A stretch of DNA of 64,000 nucleotides from positions 124,001 through 188,000 of the forward strand of contig NZ_JASBRE010000002.1 of NCBI RefSeq assembly GCF_029960815.1. The letters are read 5' to 3'. Positions 40,186-51,732 of the stretch are shown here, in pieces. Numbering within the stretch: position 1 is the stretch's first letter; each line of letters begins with the position of its first letter. The DNA comes from Pseudomonas sp. AL03 (GTDB lineage: Bacteria > Pseudomonadota > Gammaproteobacteria > Pseudomonadales > Pseudomonadaceae). A program made the position numbers and the translations under genes. A model generated the notes under the pieces. That model was given only the letters and a program-made list of their open reading frames with translations. It was not told the origin of the DNA and made no database searches.

Positions 40186-41102
40186 CGTGATTTGCTCCTT
40201 TGGTTTTAGAAGAGTACTGCCGTCCCACCTGATTTATTATCTGGGCGGCTCTTTCTTTATTGTGTTGGCGCAAACTTATATCACGCCGGCCATGTTGGCG
40301 ATACTTGCGCATCTAACCTTTCAGCTTCTTTACGACCCTGTCGCAAAAAGCTTGGTAGATGTCGCAAATTTACAGCCCCCGACGCAAGCGGACTGACAAC
40401 TTTTAGCGTTGTTTTCCAGGGCTTGAGCATCGGTAAAAAGAGTCCCTGGTGAAACGCTTGAATCTCCATAGGGCAACCCTGCCACTGTTATTATTTGCCT
40501 TAAGGCTTCCACTTCCAGCGGACGCTTTAGAGGCGATGTGGGTGTGAATGCAACAAGCGTGCACAAATCAGAATCCTGCCGGTTTTTTTTCTGAAAGCCT
40601 GCCTGTCGCTGTAAAAACCTCATAAAACCGGGGTGCTCAAGCACGTTTTGTTCGGGCTTGACGCCATGGTTCGCATCGTGTTGCACCCTTACAGCCGACT
40701 GCATGACAACCCAAAACGTTACCGGTTCACCCCACCAGTGAGTAAATGGCGGATGCCTGAGCGAATCAGCGTAGACGCACTGTGCGGTTTTGGTGCAAAT
40801 AATTTTTATCGCTGTACTGAATTCATACAGTGCGCCCGTTTGCCAAACACGAACGCTTCATTGTTTATCAGTCATTTCGGCGTTTTTTGTGTGGGTGCTG
40901 GTTCTGTAATGGTGCGTCCTGATCGAAAACGACTCATGTCGGGGGGCGAGTCCAGTCGTTTGTAGGTCCTGAGGTGGCTTCGACAAGGGTTCGTCGTGAA
41001 GCGTACGACGTTCGCAGGTATGCTGCCGTCCTGTCGCTTGGTGCGCCGTCTCTCGGGATGGGCGCTAAGCTGAAAAATGATGACCAGGCGGGAGTGCGCG
41101 CA
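40186..41102. other. Long intergenic region upstream of oprD-like and HIT genes
   Basis: 917 bases without a convincing gene. It includes the oprD-like promoter (candidate -10 TATAAG, minus strand, 40280-40275), a pair of TGTCGC direct repeats at 40339 and 40360, an AT-rich stretch near 40795-40830, and the HIT gene leader. Short open frames here lack ribosome sites or recognisable similarity. Confidence 0.55.
40339..40380 (+). promoter_or_regulatory. Candidate ArgR-like tandem site
   Basis: TGTCGC occurs at 40339-40344 and again at 40360-40365, exactly 21 bases apart. This is the half-site spacing of the Pseudomonas ArgR consensus (TGTCGC-N8-AA-N5, repeated). The AA positions are TG and AG, so both half-sites are imperfect. 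Confidence 0.35.
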
Positions 41103-41528
41103 GTGTTCGCTTTAGATCCACGACTTCAACAAGACACGTTACCGATCGGGGATTTCCCGCTCTGCCGGTTGCTGCTGTCCAATGATTCGAACTACCCCTG
41201 GTTCATTCTGGTGCCACGTCGCGAGGATATCAGTGAGATATTTCAGTTGGGTGTCGCAGATCAACAGCAGCTGTGGCACGAAACGACCGCACTGGCGGAA
41301 ATGCTCAAGGACTCGTTCGATGCGGACAAGCTGAACGTCGCGGCCCTGGGTAACGTCGTCAGTCAGTTGCACATGCATGTGATTGTGCGCAAGCGTGAGG
41401 ACGCCGCCTGGCCGGCTCCGGTCTGGGGTAAACACCCAGCCAAGCCTTATAGCGCAGAGCAGATCGCGGCGATTCGCGAACGGTTGCGTCTGGTTTTAAC
41501 CGATGATTTCACGTTTCTGGAGGGTTGA
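41103..41528 (+). CDS. HIT-domain protein
   Basis: A 141-residue histidine-triad protein of the nucleotide hydrolase/transferase superfamily. The triad is 'QLHMHVIVR' (H-x-H region), preceded by 'NVAALGNVVS'. The start is GTG 41103 ('VFALDPRLQQDTLPIGDFP') with GGGAG seven bases upstream; the frame is open to 40974 but that part shows no conservation I recognise. Three bases before slyX, probably co-transcribed. Confidence 0.9.
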   Translation: MFALDPRLQQDTLPIGDFPLCRLLLSNDSNYPWFILVPRREDISEIFQLGVADQQQLWHETTALAEMLKDSFDADKLNVAALGNVVSQLHMHVIVRKREDAAWPAPVWGKHPAKPYSAEQIAAIRERLRLVLTDDFTFLEG

Positions 41529-41531
41529 ATC

Positions 41532-41738
41532 ATGAGCCTGGAAGATCGCGTTACCGATCTGGAGAGTCAGTTGGCGTTTCAGGATGACACCATCCAGGCA
41601 TTGAGTGATGTGCTGGCGACGCAGCAGCGTGCAGTTGAGCGTCTGCAGTTGCAAATGGCGGCATTGCTCAAGCGGCAAGAAGAAATGGCTGGCCAGTTCG
41701 AGACGTTTGAAGAAGAAGCGCCACCGCCGCATTACTAA
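41532..41738 (+). CDS. slyX: SlyX family protein
   Basis: A 68-residue coiled-coil protein: '[22 protein letters not shown]' through '[10 protein letters not shown]', ending in the typical Pro-rich 'PPPHY'. Role unknown. Follows the HIT gene by three bases and ends in a strong terminator. Confidence 0.95.
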   Translation: MSLEDRVTDLESQLAFQDDTIQALSDVLATQQRAVERLQLQMAALLKRQEEMAGQFETFEEEAPPPHY

Positions 41739-41750
41739 ATGGCATGTCAT

Positions 41751-41790
41751 AAAAAAACCGCGAACAGCCAGGCTGTTCGCGGTTTTTTTT
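41751..41790. terminator. Bidirectional terminator after slyX
   Basis: A-run, CCGCGAACAGCC, two-base centre, GCTGTTCGCGG and an eight-T run; shared with the convergent cold-shock-domain gene. Confidence 0.93.
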
Positions 41791-41799
41791 AGCCTTGAA

Positions 41800-42402
41800 T
41801 CAGCGGCGCGGCAGTGCGGCGATCACATCTTCGGCTTGCAGGCCTTTGTCACGATTCATGACGGAGAACTCCACGCGCTGGCCTTCGACCAGGACGCGAT
41901 GACCTTCGCCACGAATGGCCCGGAAATGCACGAAAATATCATCGCCGGAGTCACGGGAAATAAAGCCGAAGCCTTTGGAGGTGTTGAACCACTTGACGGT
42001 GCCGGTATCACGGTTGGTCATGTCATAGCTTGGCGAGGCGGCGGCCGGTGAGGATTTGTAGAAGCTGATGGCCAGGTGCAGAAGAACGGCAATCAGTGCA
42101 GCGACCAGGCTGAACAGAACGGCAGGTTGACCGGCAATGACAGGCATCGGCGCGATCAGCGTCAGGGTTTGCAGGACGACGGTCAGAACCAGCAGGGCGC
42201 TGACCAGGTTTTGCAGCTGATGACGCGGGCCTTTGTTCCAGTAGGGGATAACAGGAGCGAGGGTGAGGTTGAGCAGGCCGAAAAAGGCCAGGTACAGCGC
42301 ATCGGGTTGTTGCAGGTAAGGTACAGCTTCGGATCGCAGGCTAGGGATGAAGGACAACAGCAAGGCTGCTGCGCCCATTAGCAGGTGGACAATTTTCAAC
42401 AT
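41800..42402 (-). CDS. Membrane-anchored cold-shock-domain protein
   Basis: A 200-residue fusion. Residues 1-115 hold four hydrophobic helices ('[14 protein letters not shown]', '[17 protein letters not shown]', '[18 protein letters not shown]', '[19 protein letters not shown]'). Residues 130-198 are a cold-shock domain with both RNA-binding motifs intact ('KGFGFI' and 'DIFVHF'). The arrangement would place an OB-fold RNA chaperone at the inner membrane. Similar proteins are annotated in other Pseudomonas, function not known to me. Codon-normal, single gene. Confidence 0.9.
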   Translation of the reverse strand: MLKIVHLLMGAAALLLSFIPSLRSEAVPYLQQPDALYLAFFGLLNLTLAPVIPYWNKGPRHQLQNLVSALLVLTVVLQTLTLIAPMPVIAGQPAVLFSLVAALIAVLLHLAISFYKSSPAAASPSYDMTNRDTGTVKWFNTSKGFGFISRDSGDDIFVHFRAIRGEGHRVLVEGQRVEFSVMNRDKGLQAEDVIAALPRR

Positions 42403-42984
42403 TTTGAGTAACTCACGTTAAGACGGATCACAAGGAAGAGCTGATTGAGTACGGTTCGCTTCAGAACAATAAGAGGCGGTGGACACGTACCCGGTACCAG
42501 CCTATGCGCGTCCCCCGGAAAATAGGCGGTAGCGACACACTGCCTATTTAACAGCAAAGCCTGCGGCTACTCAAATCAGGCAGTCCAGCGGTGCACCGAG
42601 GGTCGATTTATTGCAGGCAACCGGATAGTCCGGGGTCGATTCGATTGCCGAGCGAATTCGTGCTCGCGGATTTCCTGCCCTGCGTGGATGCTGCGGTCCC
42701 TGCTGGACCCGTCACAAGGTCGGTGCGCGGATGGCGTCCATGAGGTGTTGTTCGCGCCCTGTCGTCTCGTCCCTTTAAATGCCTTTCTGTTGAATGATAT
42801 TGCGCCTGGGAGTGTAGGAAATTGTCTGGAGTAGGACGGTCTCCATGATCGCCCTTCAGTTGTTGGCTTATCCTACGTTGATGGTCATAAAGTCATCTGG
42901 ATATAACTTTGCGCCTGCGTTTTTATAGAGCAACAGCTTGTTGCTCTTACAAAAAAGCAAGGATGACAAAGGAGTGTCAACGAT
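42403..42984. other. Intergenic region between cold-shock-domain and RHH genes
   Basis: 582 bases without a gene. Holds the divergent promoters, several GC-rich blocks, and one clear palindrome at 42927-42947. No tRNA, small-RNA signature or transposon remnant recognised. Confidence 0.5.
42927..42947. promoter_or_regulatory. 21-base palindrome upstream of RHH gene
   Basis: AGAGCAACA and TGTTGCTCT flank GCT, about 37 bases before the RHH start codon. Could be an operator for autoregulation or a leader hairpin. Confidence 0.4.
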
Positions 42985-43323
42985 ATGGTTTACGAAGGCA
43001 GGCGAAGCGAGGGGATGGGCTGTCCAGCCAAGGATGTAAGGATCGATCCATTTGTCAGCGAATTTGATATGGGCCTGGCCCAGCCTTTATCCCGGTCAGT
43101 GCGGCTGAATGGCTTTGCAACCTGTTTGCGGCTTGAACAGGTCTACTGGGATATTTTGGGTGACATGGCCAAGGTCAACTGCTGTACGGTCAGTGCGCTG
43201 TTGTCCCATGTGGACCGCGAGGTGCATTTGCGTCACGGCGGGGTCAAGAACTTCACCGGGCTGGTGCGGGTTGTGTGCGTTGTGCATAGCCTGAAGGAAG
43301 GCGGCTGCGTCGCCATGCCCTAG
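42985..43323 (+). CDS. Ribbon-helix-helix domain protein (RHH_4 type)
   Basis: A 112-residue protein. Residues 36-100 match the RHH_4 pattern: 'RSVRLNGFATCLRLEQVYWDILGDMAK' (strand and helix 1), 'CTVSALLSHVDRE' (helix 2), 'NFTGLVRVVCVVH'. RHH folds usually bind DNA as dimers; targets unknown. ATG 42985 is preceded by AAAGGAG. The first 30 residues vary and may not be structured. A 7-bp hairpin (43355-43376) follows without T-tract. Confidence 0.8.
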   Translation: MVYEGRRSEGMGCPAKDVRIDPFVSEFDMGLAQPLSRSVRLNGFATCLRLEQVYWDILGDMAKVNCCTVSALLSHVDREVHLRHGGVKNFTGLVRVVCVVHSLKEGGCVAMP

Positions 43324-43392
43324 CCACCGCGGTGGAATGGGCAGAGTGTCGGTCTGTGCAGTCTTACGGCTGCACAGGCTGCATTTAATGGA

Positions 43393-43398
43393 TATAAT
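43393..43398 (+). promoter_or_regulatory. Candidate -10 element upstream of fmdB-like gene
   Basis: Perfect TATAAT 62 bases before the zinc-ribbon start; no good -35, but an inverted repeat TGTGCAG/CTGCACA (43355-43376) occupies that position. Confidence 0.5.
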
Positions 43399-43459
43399 CC
43401 CGCTCTTTGCCGCAAAACCCAGCGTGTGCGGTAGCAATCTGATCGCCGAGACAACCCCC

Positions 43460-43681
43460 ATGCCGATGTACGACTATCAATGTGCTTCCTGTGGTCATCA
43501 GTTGGAAGCCATTCAAAAGATCAGCGCAGCACCGCTGGTCGACTGCCCTGCCTGCCAGGCGCCAGAGCTTAAGAAGATGCTGTCCATGCCGGGCTTCCGC
43601 CTCAGCGGCAGCGGCTGGTACGAAACCGATTTCAAGACCGGTTCCAAGAAGAATCTGGCCGGCGGCGACAAAGCTGACTAG
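43460..43681 (+). CDS. FmdB-family zinc ribbon protein
   Basis: A 73-residue protein with two CxxC knuckles, 'YQCASCGH' and 'DCPACQ', forming a zinc ribbon, and the family tail 'MPGFRLSGSGWYETDFK'. ATG at 43460 matches the conserved 'MPMYDYQC'. Function unknown. Located directly upstream of aspS, a common arrangement in gammaproteobacteria. Confidence 0.93.
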   Translation: MPMYDYQCASCGHQLEAIQKISAAPLVDCPACQAPELKKMLSMPGFRLSGSGWYETDFKTGSKKNLAGGDKAD

Positions 43682-43802
43682 GGTCTTGAACCTGAGTTGA
43701 ACGACACGTGCGAGCTCTTGCATCATCCGGCGCCTTTCTCAAGGGCGGGCTGCTGCAGGATCTCCAACCGAATTTCGAATTACGAGAAGTGAAACCACTA
43801 CC

Positions 43803-45578
<1,776 letters not shown>

Positions 45579-45588
45579 GGCTGGCCAG

Positions 45589-45620
45589 AAGGGCGCATCT
45601 TCGGATGCGCCCTTTCTTTT
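45589..45620 (+). terminator. Intrinsic terminator after aspS
   Basis: AAGGGCGCATC at 45589-45599, TTCG tetraloop, GATGCGCCCTT at 45604-45614, then TCTTTT. Confidence 0.92.
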
Positions 45621-45703
45621 ATAGGCAAGGTCGAGATTTTTGTTTGCCGGCTGGCGTGTCATGGCGCGGCGGGCAATGTTTCAAAGAAAATTCGGAGCGA
45701 GTT

Positions 45704-46450
45704 ATGGCGGGTCATTCCAAGTGGGCGAACATCAAGCACCGCAAAGAACGTCAGGATGCCAAGAAGGGCAAGATTTTCACCAAGTGGATTCGTGAACTGA
45801 CCGTTGCTGCCCGTCAGGGCGGTAGTGATCCGGGTTCTAACCCGCGTTTGCGTCTGGCGCTGGACAAGGCCCTTGGCGCGAACATGAGTCGCGACATCAT
45901 TGATCGCGCGGTCGCCCGCGGCGCCGGTGCTGCCGACACCGACGACATGGTCGAACTGACCTACGAAGGTTACGGCCCTGGTGGTGTCGCGGTGATGGTC
46001 GAGTGCATGACCGACAACCGCAATCGCACCGCAGCCGCTGTTCGCCATGCGTTCAGCAAGTGCGGCGGCAACCTCGGCACCGACGGTTCGGTGGCATATC
46101 TGTTTGAGCGCAAGGGGCAGATTTCCTTCGCGCCAGGCGTCGATGAAGACGCGCTGATGGAAGCGGCGATGGAAGCCGATGCCGATGATGTGGTGACCCA
46201 CGAAGACGGTTCCATCGACGTGTTCACCTCGTTCGCTGGTTTCTACTCGGTGCGAAACGCCCTGGAAGCGGCCGGTTTCAAGGGCGATGACGCGGAAATC
46301 GTGATGCTGCCGACCACCAGTGCCGAGCTCGATCTGGAAGGCGCCGAGAAGGTTCTCAAGCTGACCGACATGCTTGAAGACCTGGATGACGTGCAGAACG
46401 TTTACTCCAACGCGGACATTCCAGAGGCAGTCGCCGCACAGCTCGGTTGA
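45704..46450 (+). CDS. yebC: YebC/PmpR-family protein
   Basis: A 248-residue protein with the conserved N-terminus '[14 protein letters not shown]' and '[13 protein letters not shown]'. Family members act as transcription regulators (PmpR represses quinolone signalling in P. aeruginosa) and, in recent work on relatives, as translation factors at difficult sequences. GGAGCG upstream of ATG 45704. First in a row with ruvCAB, as usual in gammaproteobacteria. Confidence 0.96.
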   Translation: MAGHSKWANIKHRKERQDAKKGKIFTKWIRELTVAARQGGSDPGSNPRLRLALDKALGANMSRDIIDRAVARGAGAADTDDMVELTYEGYGPGGVAVMVECMTDNRNRTAAAVRHAFSKCGGNLGTDGSVAYLFERKGQISFAPGVDEDALMEAAMEADADDVVTHEDGSIDVFTSFAGFYSVRNALEAAGFKGDDAEIVMLPTTSAELDLEGAEKVLKLTDMLEDLDDVQNVYSNADIPEAVAAQLG

Positions 46451-46577
46451 TTGATCTGCAATACTCTTGAAGCCGGAAGTGCAGGCCGTGATGAACTCAC
46501 CGCCACGCACGTCCGGCTTCTGCCTTTACGCCGTGCAAGTGTTTGCCGGCGGGCATCATTTTGAAGCTGCAGGCGTT

Positions 46578-47102
46578 ATGACTTTAATCCTTGGTATCGA
46601 CCCCGGTTCGCGCATCACCGGTTATGGCGTGGTGCGTGATACCGGGCGTGGCTGTGTGTACGTGGCGTCGGGCTGCATTCGCACAGGTTCCGGCGAGCTG
46701 CATGAACGCCTGCAAATCGTCTATCGCGGCGTACGCGAAGTTATCCAGACCTACGGCCCGGTGACCATGGGCATCGAAAAGGTCTTCATGGCGCGCAACG
46801 CCGACTCTGCGCTGAAGCTTGGCCAGGCCCGCGGCGCCGCTATCGTTGCCGGTGCGGAAGAAGCCCTGGAGATCGCGGAGTACACCGCAACCCAGGTCAA
46901 GCAGGCGGTGACCGGAACCGGCGCGGCGAACAAAGAACAGGTGCAGATGATGGTCATGCACATGCTGAAATTGACCAGCAAGCCGCAAATCGATGCCTCG
47001 GATGCCCTGGCCATTGCCATTTGCCATGCTCACACCCGTTCCAGCCTGTTGCCCCATGGTCTGGGCACGGCACGCAGTCGTGGCGGGCGCCTGCGTCTCT
47101 GA
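46578..47102 (+). CDS. ruvC: Holliday junction resolvase RuvC
   Basis: RuvC (174 aa) cleaves Holliday junctions as a dimer. Acidic catalytic residues are present: first Asp in '[13 protein letters not shown]', Glu in '[11 protein letters not shown]', and the late pair in '[13 protein letters not shown]'. ATG 46578 gives the conserved start; upstream in-frame codons to 46467 are leader. Confidence 0.97.
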   Translation: MTLILGIDPGSRITGYGVVRDTGRGCVYVASGCIRTGSGELHERLQIVYRGVREVIQTYGPVTMGIEKVFMARNADSALKLGQARGAAIVAGAEEALEIAEYTATQVKQAVTGTGAANKEQVQMMVMHMLKLTSKPQIDASDALAIAICHAHTRSSLLPHGLGTARSRGGRLRL

Positions 47103-47132
47103 TAGCATCAGCAATCATTTTTTATGGAATGA

Positions 47133-47165
47133 GGGTTTTGCGCCTGTGTCGTCGGCGCAAAACCC
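47133..47165 (+). other. Strong hairpin between ruvC and ruvA
   Basis: GGGTTTTGCGCC at 47133-47144 pairs perfectly with GGCGCAAAACCC at 47154-47165 around a nine-base loop. No T-run follows, so it may be a processing, stabilising or attenuating structure instead of a full terminator. Confidence 0.7.
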
Positions 47166-47218
47166 TTGCTCTGTCAGTCGCCAGCTGCTGAGCTGGCCAA
47201 CGCTCAAGGATCTGAAAC

Positions 47219-47836
47219 GTGATTGGACGCTTGCGCGGCACTCTGGCTGAGAAACAGCCGCCGCACCTGATTCTGGATGTAAACGGTCTGGGGTATGAGC
47301 TGGAGGTGCCCATGACCACGCTTTATCGCTTGCCGTCGGTCGGTGAACCGCTGACCTTGCACACCCATTTGGTCGTACGCGAAGACGCGCAGTTACTCTA
47401 TGGTTTCTTCGGCAAGCGCGAGCGAGACTTTTTCCGCGAGTTGATCCGTCTCAATGGTGTAGGACCGAAATTGGCCCTGGCCCTGATGTCGAGCCTCGAA
47501 GTCGATGAACTGGTCCGCTGCGTGCAGTCCCAGGACACCTCGGCACTGACCAAGGTGCCGGGCGTGGGCAAGAAGACTGCCGAGCGTTTGCTGGTGGAAC
47601 TCAAGGATCGCTTCAAGGCGTGGGAGACTGTACCGACGATGTTCGCCCTGGTGCCAAACCAGCCAGGTGGGCCAGATGCGCCGGCTCCAGTCGCCACCGC
47701 CGAAAATGACGCAGTCAGCGCGCTGATCTCCCTGGGCTACAAGCCGCAGGAGGCCAGCAAGGCGATTTCTGCGATCAAGGAGAAAGGTTTGAGCAGTGAA
47801 GACATGATTCGTCGTGCCCTGAAGGGAATGATCTAA
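47219..47836 (+). CDS. ruvA: Holliday junction branch migration protein RuvA
   Basis: RuvA (205 aa) binds junction DNA and anchors RuvB. Domain I '[23 protein letters not shown]' start, two helix-hairpin-helix motifs ('[14 protein letters not shown]', '[18 protein letters not shown]'), flexible linker, and domain III '[16 protein letters not shown]' that contacts RuvB. GTG start at 47219 with AAGGA upstream. Its stop is directly followed by ruvB. Confidence 0.97.
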   Translation: MIGRLRGTLAEKQPPHLILDVNGLGYELEVPMTTLYRLPSVGEPLTLHTHLVVREDAQLLYGFFGKRERDFFRELIRLNGVGPKLALALMSSLEVDELVRCVQSQDTSALTKVPGVGKKTAERLLVELKDRFKAWETVPTMFALVPNQPGGPDAPAPVATAENDAVSALISLGYKPQEASKAISAIKEKGLSSEDMIRRALKGMI

Positions 47837-48898
47837 GTGATTGAAGCTGACCGTCTGATTACCGCCACGCCTGGCCCTCGTGACCGCGAGGAAGTCCAGG
47901 ACCGGGCGATTCGTCCTGTCAGCCTGGCCGAGTACATTGGCCAGCCGACCGTTCGCGAGCAAATGGAGTTGTTCATCCAGGCGGCCCGTGGGCGCAATGA
48001 ATCCCTGGACCACACACTGATTTTCGGCCCGCCGGGCTTGGGTAAAACCACCCTGGCCAACATCATCGCCCAGGAAATGGGGGTTTCGATCAAGAGCACT
48101 TCGGGCCCTGTGCTTGAGCGCCCGGGTGATCTGGCTGCGCTGTTGACCAATCTTGAGCCACACGACGTATTGTTCATCGACGAAATCCATCGGCTCTCGC
48201 CGATCGTCGAAGAAGTGCTGTACCCGGCCATGGAAGATTTCCAGCTCGACATCATGATCGGCGAAGGGCCGGCCGCGCGCTCGATCAAGCTTGATCTGCC
48301 GCCGTTCACCTTGGTCGGCGCGACGACGCGGGCCGGGATGCTGACCAATCCGCTGCGCGACCGTTTCGGGATCGTCCAGCGCCTGGAGTTCTACAACACC
48401 GCTGACCTGGCAACGATTGTCAGTCGTTCGGCGACTATCCTCGGCTTGCCGCTGGACCCGGAAGGCGCCTTCGAAATCGCCCGTCGCGCCCGTGGTACGC
48501 CGCGAATTGCCAACCGCTTGCTGCGCCGGGTTCGAGATTTCGCCGAAGTTCGTGCCAAGGGACACATCACCAAACCAATCGCCGACCTGGCGTTGAACCT
48601 GCTGGATGTCGACGAACGTGGCTTCGATCACCAGGATCGACGCCTGCTGTTGACCATGATCGAGAAGTTCGACGGCGGGCCGGTCGGGGTCGACAGCCTC
48701 GCCGCAGCCATCAGTGAAGAGCGCCACACCATTGAAGACGTGCTGGAGCCGTACCTGATCCAGCAGGGCTACATCATGCGCACACCCCGGGGGCGGGTGG
48801 TGACGCGGCATGCGTACCTGCACTTCGGTTTAAACATTCCGACACGTATGGGCGAGATGCCCGTGGTAGACGAGTTCCTCGATGCCGTGGACGATTAA
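47837..48898 (+). CDS. ruvB: Holliday junction helicase RuvB
   Basis: RuvB (353 aa), the AAA+ motor of branch migration. Walker A '[11 protein letters not shown]', Walker B '[11 protein letters not shown]', sensor 1 'GATTRAG', arginine finger region 'LRDRFG', C-terminal winged helix '[12 protein letters not shown]'. GTG start immediately after the ruvA stop. Length matches. Confidence 0.98.
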   Translation: MIEADRLITATPGPRDREEVQDRAIRPVSLAEYIGQPTVREQMELFIQAARGRNESLDHTLIFGPPGLGKTTLANIIAQEMGVSIKSTSGPVLERPGDLAALLTNLEPHDVLFIDEIHRLSPIVEEVLYPAMEDFQLDIMIGEGPAARSIKLDLPPFTLVGATTRAGMLTNPLRDRFGIVQRLEFYNTADLATIVSRSATILGLPLDPEGAFEIARRARGTPRIANRLLRRVRDFAEVRAKGHITKPIADLALNLLDVDERGFDHQDRRLLLTMIEKFDGGPVGVDSLAAAISEERHTIEDVLEPYLIQQGYIMRTPRGRVVTRHAYLHFGLNIPTRMGEMPVVDEFLDAVDD

Positions 48899-48931
48899 TA
48901 ACCTTTGCGCGCTGATTTTTCGGAGTTTGTG

Positions 48932-49003
48932 CGGTCCCAGGACCGTACTTTCGCCAGAAAGCCGTGAATCAATGAAAAACAGTTGCCTGGCCGGATTGGC
49001 AAC
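48932..49003 (+). other. Two short inverted repeats in ybgC/tol leader
   Basis: CGGTCC-CA-GGACCG at 48932-48945 and GTTGCC/GGCAAC at 48982-48987/48998-49003. They lie between ruvB and the tol operon and could be an operator and a leader hairpin. No known binding consensus recognised. Confidence 0.4.
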
Positions 49004-49024
49004 CTGAGGAGTAAGCACTAGAGT

Positions 49025-49492
49025 ATGCGCGCGCAAAACGGGCTTGAGCCTTTCGCACTTCGTTGTCGCGTTTATTACGAGGACACCGATGCGGGCGGCA
49101 TCGTGTATTACGTTAATTACCTCAAGTTTATGGAACGGGCTCGAACCGAGCGGCTCCGGGAGCTGGGCTTTGCCCAATCGGCGCTTGCAGGGGAGGACCT
49201 GTTGTTCGTCGTGCATTCCAGCGAAGCGCGTTATCACGCGCCGGCGCGACTGGACGACGAGCTGCTGGTAAGCGCTGAAGTAATCGAATTGAACCGTGTC
49301 AGCCTGCGCTTCAAACAGCAGGTCAGGCGAGCCACGGATAATGTGCTGCTCTGCGAAGGGCAGTTTTTGGTGGCCTGTGTGCGCACTAACAGTTTGAAAC
49401 CCCGGGCCATTCCCGAAGCTCTACGTGCGGCCTTTGCCGACGTGAGCGGCGCGGGTACACACTCAAAGCAGGAGATAAAGCGTGGAAGCTAA
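49025..49492 (+). CDS. ybgC: Tol-Pal-associated acyl-CoA thioesterase YbgC
   Basis: A 155-residue hot-dog-fold thioesterase, catalytic '[25 protein letters not shown]' with the active Asp. YbgC hydrolyses short or long acyl-CoA and is linked to the Tol-Pal operon across proteobacteria. GAGGAG precedes ATG 49025. Overlaps tolQ by 11 bases. Confidence 0.96.
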   Translation: MRAQNGLEPFALRCRVYYEDTDAGGIVYYVNYLKFMERARTERLRELGFAQSALAGEDLLFVVHSSEARYHAPARLDDELLVSAEVIELNRVSLRFKQQVRRATDNVLLCEGQFLVACVRTNSLKPRAIPEALRAAFADVSGAGTHSKQEIKRGS

Positions 49493-50177
49493 CGTCGTCG
49501 ACCATTCCTCCATGTGGAGCCTGGTCAGCAATGCCAGTATCGTGGTGCAACTGGTAATGCTGATCCTGGTAGCCGCATCGGTGACCTCATGGATCATGAT
49601 CTTTCAGCGCAGCAACCTGCTGCGCGCCGGTCGACGTGCCCTGGAGAGCTTTGAAGAGCGCTTCTGGTCGGGTATCGATCTGTCCAAACTCTACCGTCAG
49701 GCCGGCAGCAACCCTGATCCGGATTCGGGCGTCGAGCAGATCTTCCGTGCCGGTTTCAAGGAATTCTCCCGTCTGCGCCAGCAGCCAGGTGTTGACCCGG
49801 AAGCGGTCATGGAAGGCGTAGCCCGTGCCATGCGCGTCGCCATTTCCCGCGAAGAAGAAAAGCTCGAGCAGAGCCTGCCGTTCCTCGCCACCGTCGGTTC
49901 CGTCAGCCCATACATCGGTCTGTTCGGTACGGTCTGGGGCATCATGAACTCCTTCCGTGGTCTGGCCACTGCCCAGCAAGCGACCCTGGCCACTGTGGCT
50001 CCGGGTATTGCCGAAGCACTGATTGCTACCGCGATCGGCCTGTTCGCCGCCATCCCGGCCGTTATCGCTTACAACCGTTTTGCCGCTCGCAGCGAAACGC
50101 TGATCAGCCGCTACTACACCTTCGCCGATGAATTCCAGGCGATCCTGCACCGCAAAGTGCACACCAGCGAAGAATAA
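49482..50177 (+). CDS. tolQ: Tol-Pal system proton channel subunit TolQ
   Basis: TolQ (231 aa), inner-membrane MotA/ExbB-type subunit. One helix at about 17-37, cytoplasmic loop, then two helices with the proton-path sequences '[13 protein letters not shown]' and '[21 protein letters not shown]'. Works with TolR to energise TolA. Start is GTG 49482 after AGGAG, inside the end of ybgC. Confidence 0.97.
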   Translation: MEANVVDHSSMWSLVSNASIVVQLVMLILVAASVTSWIMIFQRSNLLRAGRRALESFEERFWSGIDLSKLYRQAGSNPDPDSGVEQIFRAGFKEFSRLRQQPGVDPEAVMEGVARAMRVAISREEEKLEQSLPFLATVGSVSPYIGLFGTVWGIMNSFRGLATAQQATLATVAPGIAEALIATAIGLFAAIPAVIAYNRFAARSETLISRYYTFADEFQAILHRKVHTSEE

Positions 50178-50191
50178 GCAGGTAATTTCCA

Positions 50192-50653
50192 ATGGCTTTA
50201 ATCGCTCGAGCTCGCAAAAAGCGCAAGCCGGTTGCCGAGATGAACGTGGTGCCTTACATCGACGTGATGCTGGTACTGCTGGTCATCTTCATGGTGACCG
50301 CGCCGATGCTCAATCAGGGCGTGAAAGTTGATCTGCCCAAGGTTTCCAGCGAAGCCTTGCCGCAGGACAACAACACCCAGGTACTGACCATTTCGATCAA
50401 GGCTGACAAGACCTATTACTGGAACCTTGGCAGCGAAGTCGACACTGAAAAGCAGCAGGACAAGGCAATGACCTTGCCGCAGATGACTGACGCCGTGACC
50501 AAGATCATTCGCGCCGGTACTGAAGGCGGCAAGCGTACCCAAGTGTTCATCCGCGGCGACAAGACCGTTGATTACGGTTCCGTCATGGGCGCCATGGGTG
50601 GGTTGCAGAAAGCCGGAGTCGGTAACGTTGGCTTGATTACCGAGGCGCCCTGA
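50192..50653 (+). CDS. tolR: Tol-Pal system subunit TolR
   Basis: TolR (153 aa), ExbD family: cytoplasmic N-terminus 'KRKPVAEMNVVPYIDVMLVLLVIFMV' with the essential membrane Asp, one helix, and a periplasmic domain. Partner of TolQ. Its stop overlaps the tolA start by one base (TGATG). Confidence 0.97.
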   Translation: MALIARARKKRKPVAEMNVVPYIDVMLVLLVIFMVTAPMLNQGVKVDLPKVSSEALPQDNNTQVLTISIKADKTYYWNLGSEVDTEKQQDKAMTLPQMTDAVTKIIRAGTEGGKRTQVFIRGDKTVDYGSVMGAMGGLQKAGVGNVGLITEAP

Positions 50654-51732
50654 TGCAGCAACAGCGAGAGCCAACAGCCTCGGAAAGCTATTTCTGGCCT
50701 AGCGTCTGGGCGCTTGTCTTGCACGTGCTGGTATTTGGCATGCTGTTCGTCAGTTTCGCCTTCACACCGGAACTGCCGCCGGCCAAGCCGATTGTCCAGG
50801 CGACCCTGTACCAGCTGAAATCGAAAAGTCAGGCAACCACCCAGACCAATCAGAAGATTGCGGGTGAGGCGAAGAAATCTGCCGCGCGTCAGACCGAAGT
50901 CGAACAGATGGAACAGAAAAAGATCGAACAGGAAGCGATCAAAGCCGCGGAACAAAAGAAGGAAGATGCGGCTCAAAAAGCCGAAGAATCCAAGAAGGCC
51001 GACGAGACGAAGAAAGCGGACGAGGCAAAAAAGGCTGATGAAGCCAAGAAAGCCGATGAAGCGAAGAAGACCGCCGAAGCCAAAAAGGTCGAAGAGAAAC
51101 AATTGGCTGATATAGCCAAGAAGAAGTCTGAAGAAGAAGCCAAGAAAGCGGCTGAAGAAGAGGCCAAGAAAGCGGCCGCTGAAGAAGCGAAGAAAAAGAT
51201 CGTCGAAGACGCGAAGAAGAAAGCCGCGGAAGACGCCAAGAAGAAATCTGAAGCTGAAGACGCGAAGAAGAAAGTCGCCGAAGACGCGAAGAAGAAAGCT
51301 GCTGCCGATGCTGCGAAGAAAAAATCGCAGGAAGCGGCACGTAAATCCGCCGAAGACAAAAAGGCTCAGGCCCTGGCAGATTTGCTTTCCGACACGCCGG
51401 AGCGTCAGCAGGCCTTGGCGGATGAGCAGGGTGACGAAGTCGCCGGCAGTTTCGATGATCTGATCCGTGCTCGTGCAGCGGAAGGCTGGGCTCGTCCACC
51501 TTCAGCCCGCAAAGGCATGACAGTCGTGTTGCAAATCGGCATGTTGCCGGACGGTACGGTGACTTCGGTCAGCGTCGGCAAGTCCAGTGGCGATGGTCCA
51601 TTTGACGCTTCTGCTGTAGCAGCGGTGAAGAATATTGGACGTTTGACAGAAATGCAGGGAATGAAGCCGAGCGATTTCGCTCCGTATCGTTCATTCAAGA
51701 TGACATTCACACCTGAGGATCTAGCCTTGTGA
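50653..51732 (+). CDS. tolA: Tol-Pal system protein TolA
   Basis: TolA (359 aa) spans the periplasm. Membrane helix at about 16-36, a very long Ala/Lys/Glu helix at about 60-240 with near-perfect five-residue units ('[20 protein letters not shown]'), and a C-terminal globular domain ('[19 protein letters not shown]', '[18 protein letters not shown]') that contacts TolB and Pal. The repeat tract (nt about 50990-51350) is the most repetitive coding DNA in the window and prone to length variation. Confidence 0.97.
   Translation: MQQQREPTASESYFWPSVWALVLHVLVFGMLFVSFAFTPELPPAKPIVQATLYQLKSKSQATTQTNQKIAGEAKKSAARQTEVEQMEQKKIEQEAIKAAEQKKEDAAQKAEESKKADETKKADEAKKADEAKKADEAKKTAEAKKVEEKQLADIAKKKSEEEAKKAAEEEAKKAAAEEAKKKIVEDAKKKAAEDAKKKSEAEDAKKKVAEDAKKKAAADAAKKKSQEAARKSAEDKKAQALADLLSDTPERQQALADEQGDEVAGSFDDLIRARAAEGWARPPSARKGMTVVLQIGMLPDGTVTSVSVGKSSGDGPFDASAVAAVKNIGRLTEMQGMKPSDFAPYRSFKMTFTPEDLAL

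Noticed and set aside
40812..40830. LexA box-like CTGTACTGAATTCATACAG
   Set aside because: Spacing of the CTG and CAG ends does not fit CTG-N10-CAG in either register.
40633..40965. 110-codon frame in the long gap
   Set aside because: No convincing ribosome site, atypical composition and no recognisable similarity; kept only as part of the gap entry.
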